From Ahrensia sp. (GTDB lineage: Bacteria; Pseudomonadota; Alphaproteobacteria; Rhizobiales; Rhizobiaceae): a stretch of 64,000 bases of DNA. Shown piece by piece: positions 12,700 through 21,252 of the stretch. Within the stretch, counting starts at the first letter, position 1. Every line of letters begins with the position of its first letter. The notes beneath the pieces were generated by a model. It was not told the origin of the DNA, made no database searches, and was given only the letters and a program-made list of their open reading frames with translations. The stretch is from NCBI GenBank assembly GCA_002698425.1, contig NZXU01000050.1:193126-257125 (forward strand). The letters are read 5' to 3'. The position numbers were made by a program, and so were the translations under genes.

Positions 12700-13314
12700 T
12701 CAGGCGGCCCTGGAGGGGCTGTTGGCCGAGATCTTCATGTCCATGGCGACATGGCCTTCTTCCGGCGCACCGAAGCGCAGAAAGGCCTCCGACAGGGTCG
12801 CGAAGACGGGGCCGGCGTCACCGCGCAGTTTGGTGCAGAAGTTCTTCGGCCGATCGAAGACACCGGATTCCCTGAGGAAATCGATGCAGCCATAGATCTC
12901 GTCCATGTGCTGCCCCTCGCCCAGCGGATAGAGCGAGAAATGCGCGGCGACGTCCTGGCCCGTGACCGCCACTTCGGCGACCGCCTGTTTCGCGGCGACG
13001 ATGCGCCCGGCAAGCGGCGAAACCGAGCCGACGCTGCCCAGAGGCGTGCAGATGTCGTCGTCCGGATGGCCCGGGCAGCCGCGCGAAACGGTCGCGGACA
13101 GGACACAGTGGATGCCGCCCGAAGACGCCGCGACGAAGAGGTCGCGCATGGCAGGGAAGAGCAGTTCCGGCGGCCCGACGATCAGCGTTGTGAGGTCGTC
13201 GGTCTCGATATGGAATTTGGGACGGTAGGGGTCGAGCGCGGACAATGCGCCGAGAATGACGCCGACGAAATCGTCGGACATGGGATAGAGTGCAACTTGC
13301 GCGCCTGAATACAT
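12700..13314 (-). CDS. ykoF: Thiamine/HMP-binding protein YkoF
   Basis: The 204-residue protein fits the YkoF family, which carries two tandem ferredoxin-like domains that each bind thiamine. Domain one spans roughly residues 1-85 (AQVALYPMSDDF...) and domain two about 110-195 (HFSLYPLGEGQHMDEI...), with the related YPM / YPLG repeats visible. It has no signal peptide, so a cytoplasmic role is expected. It is the first gene after the TPP riboswitch. A GAGG ribosome site 5 bases before the ATG lies directly against the 3' strand of riboswitch stem P1. Confidence 0.88.
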   Translation of the reverse strand: MYSGAQVALYPMSDDFVGVILGALSALDPYRPKFHIETDDLTTLIVGPPELLFPAMRDLFVAASSGGIHCVLSATVSRGCPGHPDDDICTPLGSVGSVSPLAGRIVAAKQAVAEVAVTGQDVAAHFSLYPLGEGQHMDEIYGCIDFLRESGVFDRPKNFCTKLRGDAGPVFATLSEAFLRFGAPEEGHVAMDMKISANSPSRAA

Positions 13315-13320
13315 CTTCGC

Positions 13321-13419
13321 CTCGCTCCGCTGGCATTAACCAGATCAGCTTCTAGGGTCCGAAGGCTTGGCGCCTTGCATCTCAGCCCCGGCAATACGGA
13401 GCTCCCCTGTCGATAGCGC
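13321..13419 (-). promoter_or_regulatory. TPP (THI-box) riboswitch
   Basis: Read on the minus strand, the region has the conserved THI-box elements in order: GGGGAGC, the CTGAGAT core (complement of 13379-13385), a P3a-type hairpin, the GGACCC block (complement of 13355-13360), CTGATCTGGTTAATGCC and CAGCGGAGCG. P1 can form between CGCT at the 5' end and AGCG at the 3' end. The ykoF ribosome site begins within about 10 bases of P1, so ligand-induced P1 formation probably blocks translation initiation. I see no clear terminator U-tract before ykoF, consistent with translational control. Confidence 0.93.
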
Positions 13420-13580
13420 ATTGGGTAACACCCGCCGAATGCAGGGTGCAAGGGGGAAATTGCAATGACGTAACGTGATGCGTACCGGCGGTTGGCAAGC
13501 CGACGCGGAGTCAACTAAAGGTATAAGTGGCCGCAGGACCGCGGCCATTTGTTGCGAGTTTTGCTTTTGCAGGTGCGAGA

Positions 13581-14687
13581 ATGTCCGCTCACACGAATGA
13601 CGGAACCGCGATGGGGAGGGGTTCTCGCGCAGATGGCGTGAACGAGCCGCAGCCGGCGCTTTATCCGACACATTTCGACGATCTGCGTCCGCGCCGTCCG
13701 ATCGGCGAAGCGCGCTGGCTCAACGCTAGCGCCTGCCTCGCGCATCCGCGCGCGATCCTCTCGTTCCGGAAGCATCTCGGCTTCCACCCCAATATCGCGC
13801 TGCCCGTGACCTATCACGAGAAAATGTACTGGCGGCGGATCTTCGACCACGATCCGGCTTTCAACATTTTCTGCGACAAGCTCGCCACGCGGCGGCTTTT
13901 CGAGGGTCTCGACGAACCGGTTCGCATCCCGAAACTGCTGTGGACCGGTAGCGAGCCGGACGCCCTTCCCGGCGAGCTGATGCGCGCCGGGGTGGTGGTG
14001 AAACTGAATGCCGGTTGCCGGCAGAACTGGTTTTTCGCCGAGCGCGGCGCCGACAGGGACGCCTTCAGGCGCGAGACCCGGAAATGGCTGGCGCGTCCCT
14101 ATGGCGGCAAGCATGTGCAATGGGGCTATCGCGACGTGGAGCGCCGGCTGTTTGCCGAGGAGGAGATCGGCGGCGGCGCGCCGCTCGACGAATTGAAGGT
14201 GCACCTGTTCGGCGGCAAGGTCTATTACACCGTGCTGTATCGCGCCGAAAAATCGCCCGAAAGCCAGGCGGGCATTTACGATCGCGACGGAAAAAGGCTC
14301 GAATTGATGACGTCGATGGCCTGGTTCCGGCCGGACAAGCGGTTGCCACCGGATTACCCGGCGCCCGACTGCTACGCTGCCGCGATGCGCGCCGCCGAGG
14401 AGATCGCGCGGGACACGGACTATCTGCGCGTCGACTTCATGGTGGCGGACGGCGTGCTTTATGCCGGCGAGGCGACGGTCTATCCGTCGGCCGGACACAT
14501 GACGATGTCTCACCGCTCGATCATGAACGACATGGCGCGGGTCTGGGACTTGCGCCGGAGCTGGTTCCTGAGAGCGCCGCAACAGGGATGGAAAGCGCGT
14601 TACCAGGCACGGCTCAGGGCCTTCATCGAGGAGGAGCAGGCGGCCTATGAAGCGCTCATGTCGGAGCGCGACTATCAGAGGGCCTGA
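13581..14687 (+). CDS. TupA-like ATP-grasp family protein
   Basis: The 368-residue protein resembles the TupA-like/ATP-grasp amidoligase group of polysaccharide and teichuronopeptide biosynthesis. Visible elements are the DKLATRRLF helix (about residue 100), a predicted nucleotide-binding strand VVVKLNAGCRQNW, the segment DELKVHLFGGKVYY that follows an E-x-E pair, and the C-terminal metal-site region RVDFMVADGVLYAGEAT followed by YPSAG. The reaction is unknown; family members ligate an amino acid to a carboxylate. ATG at 13581 is chosen, but a GTG at 13527 with AAAGG 5 bases upstream is a real alternative and would add 18 residues. Its promoter region lies back-to-back with that of the thiamine operon. 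Confidence 0.65.
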   Translation: MSAHTNDGTAMGRGSRADGVNEPQPALYPTHFDDLRPRRPIGEARWLNASACLAHPRAILSFRKHLGFHPNIALPVTYHEKMYWRRIFDHDPAFNIFCDKLATRRLFEGLDEPVRIPKLLWTGSEPDALPGELMRAGVVVKLNAGCRQNWFFAERGADRDAFRRETRKWLARPYGGKHVQWGYRDVERRLFAEEEIGGGAPLDELKVHLFGGKVYYTVLYRAEKSPESQAGIYDRDGKRLELMTSMAWFRPDKRLPPDYPAPDCYAAAMRAAEEIARDTDYLRVDFMVADGVLYAGEATVYPSAGHMTMSHRSIMNDMARVWDLRRSWFLRAPQQGWKARYQARLRAFIEEEQAAYEALMSERDYQRA

Positions 14688-14722
14688 CGGCGGCGGACAC
14701 TGAAATCCCTCTCATGGCAGCC

Positions 14723-16348
14723 TCACCCCGGAAAGCGGTAATGGGCGAACTGTTCGCGCAGCGCCGTCTTCTTGATCTTGCCGGTGGCGGTGTGGGGGAT
14801 TTCGTCGACGAAGGCGACGTCGTCCGGCATCCACCATTTGGCGATCTTGCCGTCCATGAAGCCGAGGATGTCGTCGCGCGACGGCGCGCAACCCTCCCTG
14901 GCGACGATGACGAGAAGCGGCCGCTCGCCCCATTTCTCGTGGGCGAGGCCGATGACGGCCGCCTCGGCGACCTCCTCGTGGCCGACGGCGAGGTTTTCCA
15001 GCTCGATCGAGGAGATCCACTCGCCGCCGGACTTGATCACGTCCTTGGAGCGATCGGTGATCTGCATGTAGCCGTCGGCGTCGATATGGGCGACGTCGCC
15101 GGTGTCGAACCAGCCATGGCTGTCGAATTGCTCGGCGCCGTCGCCGCCGTAATATGAGGACGCGACGGCCGGGCCGCGCACCTTCAGCCGGCCGAAGGTC
15201 TTGCCGTCCCATGGCAGTTCGTTGCCGTCGTCATCGGTGACGATCATCTCGACACCGAATGGCGCGGCGCCCTGTTTCTGCTTGACGTCGAGCAGGGCGT
15301 CGCCGGTCTTGTCGGCATGCTGGGGCTTCATGGTGCAGAGCGAGCCGAGCGGGCTCATCTCGGTCATGCCCCAGGCGTGGATGACCTCGACGCCGTAATT
15401 GTTCTCGAATTTCTCGGTGATGGCGCGCGGACAGGCGGCGCCGCCGATAATGACCTTGTTCAGATGCGGCAGCTTCGCCCCGGTCTGCTCGAGATATTGC
15501 AGCAGCATCAGCCAGACCGTGGGCACCGCCGCGGTGACGGTGACCTTCTCGGTGTCCAGCAATTCGTAGATGGATTCGCCGTCCATCTTGCCGCCCGGCA
15601 TGACCATCTTGGCGCCGACCATCGGACTGGCCTGACCGAGACCCCAGGCATTGGCGTGGAACATCGGCACGACGGGCAGGATGACGTCTTTAGCGCCGAT
15701 GCCCATGGCGTCGGGCATGGCCGCCATCATGGCGTGCAGAACGTTGGAGCGGTGCGAATAGAGGACGCCCTTGGGGTCGCCGGTCGTGCCCGAGGTGTAG
15801 CACATGCCGCAGGCGGCATCCTCGCCGATATCGGCCCATTCGAAATCGCCGTCGGCCTCTGCCAGCCAATCCTCGTAGGCGACGACATTGGGCAGCGCGG
15901 TTTCGGGCATGTGGGCGGCGTCGGTCATGACGACGACCTTGCGCAGCGTTTCCACCGACGGGGCCAGCTTTTCGACCAGCGGCATGAAGGTCAGATCGGT
16001 GAAGATGGCCCGATCGGTCGCGTGGTTCATGATCCAGGCGATCTGGTCGGGGAAGAGGCGCGGATTGAGCGTGTGATAGACGCCGCCCATGCCCATGATG
16101 CCGAACCATGCTTCCAGATGGCGGCCGGTGTTCCAGGCGAGCGTTGCGATGCGGTCGCCGGGCTGGAAGCCTTCGCGGGCCAGCAGCTGGGCGATCTTCT
16201 TCGCGTTGGCGCGCACGCCCGCATAGGTGGTGCGCATGATCGGCCCCTCGACGGAGCGCGACACGACCTCGCGGTTCGGGTGCTGCCTCGCGGCGTGATC
16301 GATGATCTTGTGGCAGACGAGCGGCCACTCCTGCATCAGTCCAAGCAT
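14723..16348 (-). CDS. Acyl-CoA ligase (long-chain fatty acid / DmdB-type AMP-binding)
   Basis: The 541-residue enzyme belongs to the ANL superfamily, activating a carboxylic acid with ATP and joining it to CoA. It has the AMP-binding P-loop [19 protein letters not shown] (about residue 190), the GWFDTGD motif, the hinge [17 protein letters not shown], and the C-terminal catalytic lysine in [10 protein letters not shown]. Overall it resembles medium/long-chain ligases and methylmercaptopropionyl-CoA ligases; substrate choice is not decidable. The ATG at 16348 has an excellent GGGAGGAG site 4 bases upstream, so longer N-termini are rejected. Confidence 0.9.
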   Translation of the reverse strand: MLGLMQEWPLVCHKIIDHAARQHPNREVVSRSVEGPIMRTTYAGVRANAKKIAQLLAREGFQPGDRIATLAWNTGRHLEAWFGIMGMGGVYHTLNPRLFPDQIAWIMNHATDRAIFTDLTFMPLVEKLAPSVETLRKVVVMTDAAHMPETALPNVVAYEDWLAEADGDFEWADIGEDAACGMCYTSGTTGDPKGVLYSHRSNVLHAMMAAMPDAMGIGAKDVILPVVPMFHANAWGLGQASPMVGAKMVMPGGKMDGESIYELLDTEKVTVTAAVPTVWLMLLQYLEQTGAKLPHLNKVIIGGAACPRAITEKFENNYGVEVIHAWGMTEMSPLGSLCTMKPQHADKTGDALLDVKQKQGAAPFGVEMIVTDDDGNELPWDGKTFGRLKVRGPAVASSYYGGDGAEQFDSHGWFDTGDVAHIDADGYMQITDRSKDVIKSGGEWISSIELENLAVGHEEVAEAAVIGLAHEKWGERPLLVIVAREGCAPSRDDILGFMDGKIAKWWMPDDVAFVDEIPHTATGKIKKTALREQFAHYRFPG

Positions 16349-16500
16349 GCTTCTCCTCCCAAAGATGCTGCGCAGGGAATGTGAAGGACAGACGGGGGAA
16401 ATGTCCAGAGGGTTCAACCTGTCGCGACTGCGATTGCCCGCCTGTCGTCAGGGAAGTTTTGTCGCTAGTCTGCCGCGACATCAGCCCAGGAGGAATGCCA

Positions 16501-16836
16501 ATGCAATTGCCGGACTTCATCCGCGCTTTCAGCGCTATCGACCTTCCGATGCCCGAAGAGGTGGTCTCGACCCACGCGCTGCGGTCGGACCGGGGTCTTA
16601 TGGTCATCTTCTCGGCGCACAAGGATATCGAGGTGCCGCCGCACGCACACAAGGGGCAATGGGGCACCGTCCTGGAAGGCACGCTCGAACTGACGATCGG
16701 CGGCGAAACCTGGACTTACCGACCGGGCGATACTTATGACATCCCGTCCGGGATCGAGCACAGCGCGCGTCTCAAGGCGGGATCGAAGGTACTCGATATT
16801 TTCGAGGAACCGGACCGATACGCCCTGAAGGATTGA
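16501..16836 (+). CDS. Cupin-domain protein
   Basis: The 111-residue protein is a single cupin barrel. Cupin motif 1 is visible around residues 48-68 (PPHAHKGQWGTVLEGTLELT) and motif 2 around 80-92 (PGDTYDIPSGIEHSAR), giving candidate metal ligands H48, H50 and H89. Such proteins range from sugar-binding sensors to small dioxygenases; none can be chosen here. GGAGG at 16489-16493 is 7 bases before the ATG at 16501 and only 1 base from an in-frame ATG at 16495, which decides the start. Confidence 0.8.
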   Translation: MQLPDFIRAFSAIDLPMPEEVVSTHALRSDRGLMVIFSAHKDIEVPPHAHKGQWGTVLEGTLELTIGGETWTYRPGDTYDIPSGIEHSARLKAGSKVLDIFEEPDRYALKD

Positions 16837-16953
16837 CGGCGAGGCGACCCCTCAGCCGCATGGCGGGCGGTTCCTGCCGCATGCCCGTGTTGCTTGCCCG
16901 CCCTGCTCCGCTAGGTTAAGGGCTGAAGGGCGTGCACGCCACCAAGGGAAACC

Positions 16954-17316
16954 ATGCGAAAGGTCAGCCGTCACAGGATCGGTTTCTTGAGAACGCTGCT
17001 GTTTATGGCGGCGGCGTTGTCGCTGTTCGTCAATGGCGGCGTGTTCGCGCATGCGCATGAATTCGAGGCGGCCACGCATATCCATTCGGCCGACGCCGCC
17101 GACGGACATCAGCACCATTCGCCCTGCCCGAATTGCAAGGGCGACGAGCGGCCGGTCCATTGCGGCGCGAACATCCTGATGACCGCGGCGATCGCCGAAC
17201 CGGACCATCCGGCCCCGGCCCGGCAACTTGCCGAAACCCGCCACAGCCAGATGACCGAGCATTTACTCGCGCCTGAATCACCGCCTCCCCGACCCTTCCC
17301 CGTTTTCGACATGTGA
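16954..17316 (+). CDS. Exported His-rich protein, first gene of cytochrome/MCO cluster
   Basis: The 120-residue protein has a signal peptide (charged N-terminus, hydrophobic core about residues 11-30, A-H-A cleavage region). The mature part is rich in histidine: HAHEFEAATHIHSADAADGH, then QHHS, CPNC and VHC. This looks like a metal-binding segment, and the CPxC pair could bind copper or a thiol-reactive ion. It resembles the small exported His/Cys proteins (DUF2946-like) found beside copper genes, but I cannot assign a family firmly. It precedes the cytochrome c' gene by 47 bases and is probably in the same operon. Confidence 0.65.
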   Translation: MRKVSRHRIGFLRTLLFMAAALSLFVNGGVFAHAHEFEAATHIHSADAADGHQHHSPCPNCKGDERPVHCGANILMTAAIAEPDHPAPARQLAETRHSQMTEHLLAPESPPPRPFPVFDM

Positions 17317-17363
17317 CGCAGCAGCCATCCCGGCTGCCCGACATCGAACAACGAGGAAAAAAA

Positions 17364-17930
17364 ATGAAAATCCAGAAAATCATCGGCGCCGGCGCCATCG
17401 GCCTGGCGTTCGTCGCGGCCGCCCATGCACATGGCGGCGCCACCGGAATCGTCAGGGAGCGCATGGAGGCCATGGAAGCCATGGGCGATGCGGTCAAGAC
17501 ACTCGCGGCCATGATGAGCGGCGAAACCGATTATGACGCCTCGACCGTCAGGGACGAAGCCGCGGCGATCCGGCAACATGCCGGCGAGGCGATCACCAGC
17601 CTGTTTCCGGAGGGCAGCGGCGGCAAACCATCGGAAGCCAAGCCCGGCATCTGGTCGGATTGGGAGGAGTTCGCCGCGCTCGCGATGCAGCTCGAGACCT
17701 ATGCGGAAGGCCTGGAAAGCGCGGCCGGGAATGGGCTCATGCACGGGGGCAGCCCGGGCGCCAGCAACATGATGGGCAGCGGCTCCGGCATGATGGGCGG
17801 CGGCATGACGGGCGCTGCCGTGACGCCGGACTCCGAAGCGCTGGCCGCCATGCCCGCGGACGGCGTCTTTGCAATGATGACGCAGACCTGCTCGGCCTGC
17901 CACACGAAGTTCCGGGTCGACAAGGACTGA
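17364..17930 (+). CDS. Cytochrome c'-like protein with Met/Gly-rich insertion
   Basis: The 188-residue exported protein has a signal peptide ending near AHAHG (residues 20-24) and one C-terminal haem site C176-S-A-C179-H180, followed by TKFRVDKD. A C-terminal CxxCH with K/R a few residues later is the cytochrome c' pattern, a four-helix bundle often involved in NO binding or electron transfer. A low-complexity stretch at residues 124-151 contains six methionines and many glycines (for example MMGSGSGMMGGGM) and seems inserted before the last helix. The ATG at 17364 follows an ACGAGGAAAA ribosome site. It lies 3 bases before the next cytochrome gene. Confidence 0.8.
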   Translation: MKIQKIIGAGAIGLAFVAAAHAHGGATGIVRERMEAMEAMGDAVKTLAAMMSGETDYDASTVRDEAAAIRQHAGEAITSLFPEGSGGKPSEAKPGIWSDWEEFAALAMQLETYAEGLESAAGNGLMHGGSPGASNMMGSGSGMMGGGMTGAAVTPDSEALAAMPADGVFAMMTQTCSACHTKFRVDKD

Positions 17931-17933
17931 ACC

Positions 17934-18836
17934 ATGCGGCGGTTGATCACGATCGCCGCCCTCGCCGCCATATTGGCGGCGGGGGGCGGCTTCGCGCTTT
18001 CGGCATGGCCCGTCGGCAACACGGTGACGCTCAGTGGGCTGGAGGGCGACGCCGCCCGCGGGGCCTATCTGGCGCGGATGTCCGGCTGCATCGCCTGCCA
18101 TACCGACAGCGAAGACGGTGGAGCGCCGCTGGCGGGCGGCGTGCAACTCGAGACGGGGTTCGGCACCTTCCATTCGCCGAATCTCACGACGGACTATGAA
18201 CGCGGCATCGGCGCGTGGACGCCGGAGATGTTCGCCAAGGCGGTTCGCCAGGGTGTGTCGCCGGAGGGCGAGCCGTATTACCCGGCTTTTCCCTATCCGT
18301 TCTATTCGCGGTTTTCCGACCAGGACATCGCCGATCTCTGGGCGGCGTTCCGGACCGTCCCTGCGGTGGAAACGGCATCCGAACCGCAGGACTTGCGGTT
18401 TCCCTACAGCTTCCGGCCGGCGCTGAAGGCATGGCGGGCGCTGTTCCTCGATCTAGGGCCGCTCGAACCGATGCCGGAGCGGAGCGAGGCCTGGAACCGC
18501 GGCCGCTACATCGTCCGGGGCCCGGCGCATTGCGGGGCCTGCCACACGCCGCGCAACCTGCTCGGCGCGCGGCAGGCGGAACTCGCCCTGCACGGTGCCA
18601 AGGACTTGCCGGACGGCGGCAAGTCGCCGCCAATCACCGCCGACAGGCTGAAGGCGCAGGGCTGGACCGTCAAAAACCTGGCCTATGCGCTACGCAGCGG
18701 CATCACGCCGGAAGGCGACGCCTTCGGCGGCTCGATGGGCGAGGTCGTGCGCGACGGAACGGCTTTTCTCTCCGACGCCGATCTCCGGGCCATCGCCCTC
18801 TATCTTCTCGACAAGGACGACATCGATGAATCCTGA
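17934..18836 (+). CDS. Di-haem cytochrome c
   Basis: The 300-residue exported protein has an N-terminal signal/anchor (residues 3-25) and two cytochrome c domains: CIACH near residue 52 and CGACH near residue 201. The FHSPNLTTD stretch after the first haem and the FAKAVRQGVSPEG / YALRSGITPEG pair mark the two homologous halves, as in alcohol/gluconate dehydrogenase-type cytochrome subunits. It probably passes electrons between a dehydrogenase or the multicopper oxidase and other cytochromes. Its end overlaps the multicopper oxidase start by 11 bases. Confidence 0.88.
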   Translation: MRRLITIAALAAILAAGGGFALSAWPVGNTVTLSGLEGDAARGAYLARMSGCIACHTDSEDGGAPLAGGVQLETGFGTFHSPNLTTDYERGIGAWTPEMFAKAVRQGVSPEGEPYYPAFPYPFYSRFSDQDIADLWAAFRTVPAVETASEPQDLRFPYSFRPALKAWRALFLDLGPLEPMPERSEAWNRGRYIVRGPAHCGACHTPRNLLGARQAELALHGAKDLPDGGKSPPITADRLKAQGWTVKNLAYALRSGITPEGDAFGGSMGEVVRDGTAFLSDADLRAIALYLLDKDDIDES

Positions 18837-20220
18837 CCGACGCGACTTCCTGCGGCTGTCGTTGGGCACCGCCGCCTTTACCGCCCTTCCGTCCTTCGCC
18901 GCGGCGCAGGACGACGGCATCATCCAGCTGACGGCGGGGCCGAGCGAGAAATCGCTCTATCCCGGACGCGCCGCGCCCTCTTCTTTGTGGACCTATAACG
19001 GCATGTCGCCGGGGCCGGAGATCCGGGTCCGGAAAGGCGAGCGCGTGCAGGTGCGGCTGACCAACAATTTGGAGGAGCCAACGTCGGTTCACTGGCACGG
19101 CATCCGGATCGACAACGCCATGGACGGCGTTTCGGGGCTGACACAGGCGCCGGTGCCGCCCGGCGAAAGCTTCGATTACGACTTCGTCGTGCCGGACAGC
19201 GGGACCTTCTGGTACCACGCCCACAACAGGAGCTGGAACCAGGTCGCGCGCGGGCTTTACGGGCCGCTGATCGTCGAGGAGCCGGAAGCCGCGTTCGACC
19301 GCGATCACGACCTGACGCTGGTGATCGACGACTGGCGTCTCGGCGATGACGGGGCGCTGGATCTCGCCAGTTTCGGCTCGATGATGGACTGGAGCCATGG
19401 CGGGCGGATGGGCAACTGGCTGACCGTCAATGGCGAGAGCCTGCCGGTCTATGCGCTGAAAGCAGGCGAGGCCTACAGGCTGCGGCTGATCTGCGCCGCC
19501 AATGCGCGGGTCTTCGAACTCGATCCGGCGCGGTTCGGGGCGCAGGTCCTCGCCTATGACGGGCAGGCGCTGCCGGAGCCGGCGACGCTCGGCTATTCGC
19601 CGTTCCTGCTCGGGCCGGCGCAGCGGGTGGACCTGCTGGTCGTGCCGCAGGAGGATTTTGCGCTGGAGGAAATCTCGGGCAACGAACTCTTCGCCTTCGC
19701 CAGCTTCAAGGTCGAGGAAGGCAGCGGCGCGCATACGGCCATTCCGCGGACATCCGCCAACGCCATCCCGGAGCCGGACCTCGCCAACGCAATGACCGTG
19801 CGCATGGAGATGACCGGCGGGGCGATGGGGGGTTTTGCCGAGATCACCTACAAGGGCCGCCGGCTGCAGGGCGAGGACGTCCAGACAACGCGGCAGGTCT
19901 GGGCCTTCAACGGCGTCGCGAACCTCGCCGACGAGCCGCTGTTCCGGGCGAAGCGCGGCGAGACGGTGGTGATCGAAACGGTCAACGAAACGGCATGGGT
20001 TCATGCGATGCATACGCATGGGCACCATTTCCGGGTGACCGAACGGTCCGGTGCGACCGTGGATGACGGCAGGCCCTGGCGCGACACCTTTCTGATCGGG
20101 CCGCAGCAGACGACGAAGATCGCCTTCGTGGCCGACAATCCGGGCAAGTGGCTGTTTCATTGCCACATGCTGGAACATGCGGCGGCGGGCATGAACACAT
20201 GGTTCGAGGTGGAAGCATGA
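18826..20220 (+). CDS. TAT-exported multicopper oxidase
   Basis: The 464-residue protein starts with a twin-arginine signal (DRRDFLRLSLGTAAF). Copper-site motifs are all present: HWHG (H89, H91), WYHAHN, HTHGHHF, and HCHMLEHAAAGM at the C-terminus. Together they supply the type 1 and trinuclear copper ligands. It belongs with the CueO/laccase/CopA group that oxidises cuprous ion, phenolics or metal complexes in the periplasm. The Met after the last cluster is the likely axial position of T1. The gene is embedded between two cytochrome c genes with overlapping ends, suggesting electron transfer between the copper oxidase and c-type haems. Confidence 0.93.
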   Translation: MNPDRRDFLRLSLGTAAFTALPSFAAAQDDGIIQLTAGPSEKSLYPGRAAPSSLWTYNGMSPGPEIRVRKGERVQVRLTNNLEEPTSVHWHGIRIDNAMDGVSGLTQAPVPPGESFDYDFVVPDSGTFWYHAHNRSWNQVARGLYGPLIVEEPEAAFDRDHDLTLVIDDWRLGDDGALDLASFGSMMDWSHGGRMGNWLTVNGESLPVYALKAGEAYRLRLICAANARVFELDPARFGAQVLAYDGQALPEPATLGYSPFLLGPAQRVDLLVVPQEDFALEEISGNELFAFASFKVEEGSGAHTAIPRTSANAIPEPDLANAMTVRMEMTGGAMGGFAEITYKGRRLQGEDVQTTRQVWAFNGVANLADEPLFRAKRGETVVIETVNETAWVHAMHTHGHHFRVTERSGATVDDGRPWRDTFLIGPQQTTKIAFVADNPGKWLFHCHMLEHAAAGMNTWFEVEA

Positions 20221-20708
20221 ACAGGCGCATCCTGATCGCGGGGACGGCGGTGGCGGTCGTGGCGGCGGCGGCCGTTTGGCTGTTTTCGGGCGTAGACCGG
20301 GCGGATGGCGCGCTGCTGCGTCCCGCCGACGCGAAGCTGGTCGCGCTCGGCGCGGAGATCTATGCGGACAATTGCGCGTCGTGTCACGGTGACGACCTGA
20401 AGGGCCAGCCGAACTGGCAGGATCCCGGCGCGGACGGGCTGATGCCGGCGCCGCCGCATGACGAGACCGGGCATACATGGCACCATCCCGATGAGATCCT
20501 GTTCGCGATCACCAAGCACGGCGTGGCGAAGGCGGCCAATTTGAAGGACTACACATCGGCCATGCCGGTCTACGAGGATATACTGACCGACGAGGAGATC
20601 ATCGCGGCGCTTTCGTGGATCAAGGCGCAGTGGCCTGCCGAAATCCGCGAACGGCACGACGTGATGAACGCGCAGTACCGGGCGCTGGAAAAGGGGGCCT
20701 ACAATTAG
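20217..20708 (+). CDS. Mono-haem cytochrome c
   Basis: The 163-residue protein has an N-terminal membrane anchor or signal (residues 5-25) and one class I haem site, CASCH near residue 57. A likely axial methionine lies in TSAMPVYEDILTDEEI, typical of small class I cytochromes. The sequence includes a His-rich loop (GHTWHHPDE). Its ATG overlaps the multicopper oxidase stop (ATGA), so it should be made with it and act as a redox partner. The stop codon abuts the stop of the opposite-strand membrane gene. Confidence 0.88.
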   Translation: MNRRILIAGTAVAVVAAAAVWLFSGVDRADGALLRPADAKLVALGAEIYADNCASCHGDDLKGQPNWQDPGADGLMPAPPHDETGHTWHHPDEILFAITKHGVAKAANLKDYTSAMPVYEDILTDEEIIAALSWIKAQWPAEIRERHDVMNAQYRALEKGAYN

Positions 20709-21158
20709 TCAGCCGGTCCGGCCCGGCAATTGCCGGGCCGTGAACCAGAGCGCGAGCGGCGGGATCACCAACCATTGCAGGAGCGGGCTCAGGCCGGTGC
20801 CGAAGGGCGGGACGAGCGGCATCAGCTCGGAATAGGTCCAGCGCATGCTGACCTGCGTGTAGTAATATTCGAAGCCGACCGTCAGGGCGACGCCGACGGC
20901 GAGATAGACCAGCATGGGCAGGATCTTGGGCGCGACGAACCAGTATCGCGACCGGGCCGTCGCGCTGGCGATCCAGAAGGCGGTCAGCGCGAAACCGACA
21001 TCGCCGAAGGTGGCCGAGGTGCAGAGCTTCACGCCGTCCCAATGCGGCAGTTCGGCCATGCCCGCATAGGTCGGCGCCTGCAGATATTCCCAGACGAAAT
21101 GCAGGAGGAAGGAAAAGACCGCCACTCCGAATTCCGGCTGGTTCGCGATGCCGCGCAT
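20709..21158 (-). CDS. Four-helix integral membrane protein of unknown function
   Basis: The 149-residue protein has about four membrane helices, with an early SFLLHFVWEYLQAP motif, a CTSATFGD loop and a C-terminal WLVIPPLALWF helix. I do not recognise a named family. The start at 21158 follows an AGGGAG site 7 bases upstream. It is convergent with the multicopper oxidase/cytochrome operon, stop to stop with no spacer. The histidine and aromatic residues in the first helix could bind haem or metal, but this is speculation. Confidence 0.65.
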   Translation of the reverse strand: MRGIANQPEFGVAVFSFLLHFVWEYLQAPTYAGMAELPHWDGVKLCTSATFGDVGFALTAFWIASATARSRYWFVAPKILPMLVYLAVGVALTVGFEYYYTQVSMRWTYSELMPLVPPFGTGLSPLLQWLVIPPLALWFTARQLPGRTG

Positions 21159-21252
21159 GAACTGGCTCCCTTGTCGACAGCGGAGAGACCCTAAACTTTC
21201 CAGTGCGGGGAAGGTCAATTCACGAAGAAGTATTCCGCGCGGGTAAAAGCCC

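Noticed and set aside
12700..13314. Possibility that this gene is a thiaminase or thiamine-biosynthetic enzyme rather than YkoF.
   Set aside because: The duplicated YPM/YPLG-type half-domains and the direct linkage with ykoE, ykoD and ykoC fit YkoF; no TenA or ThiC-type catalytic motif is present.
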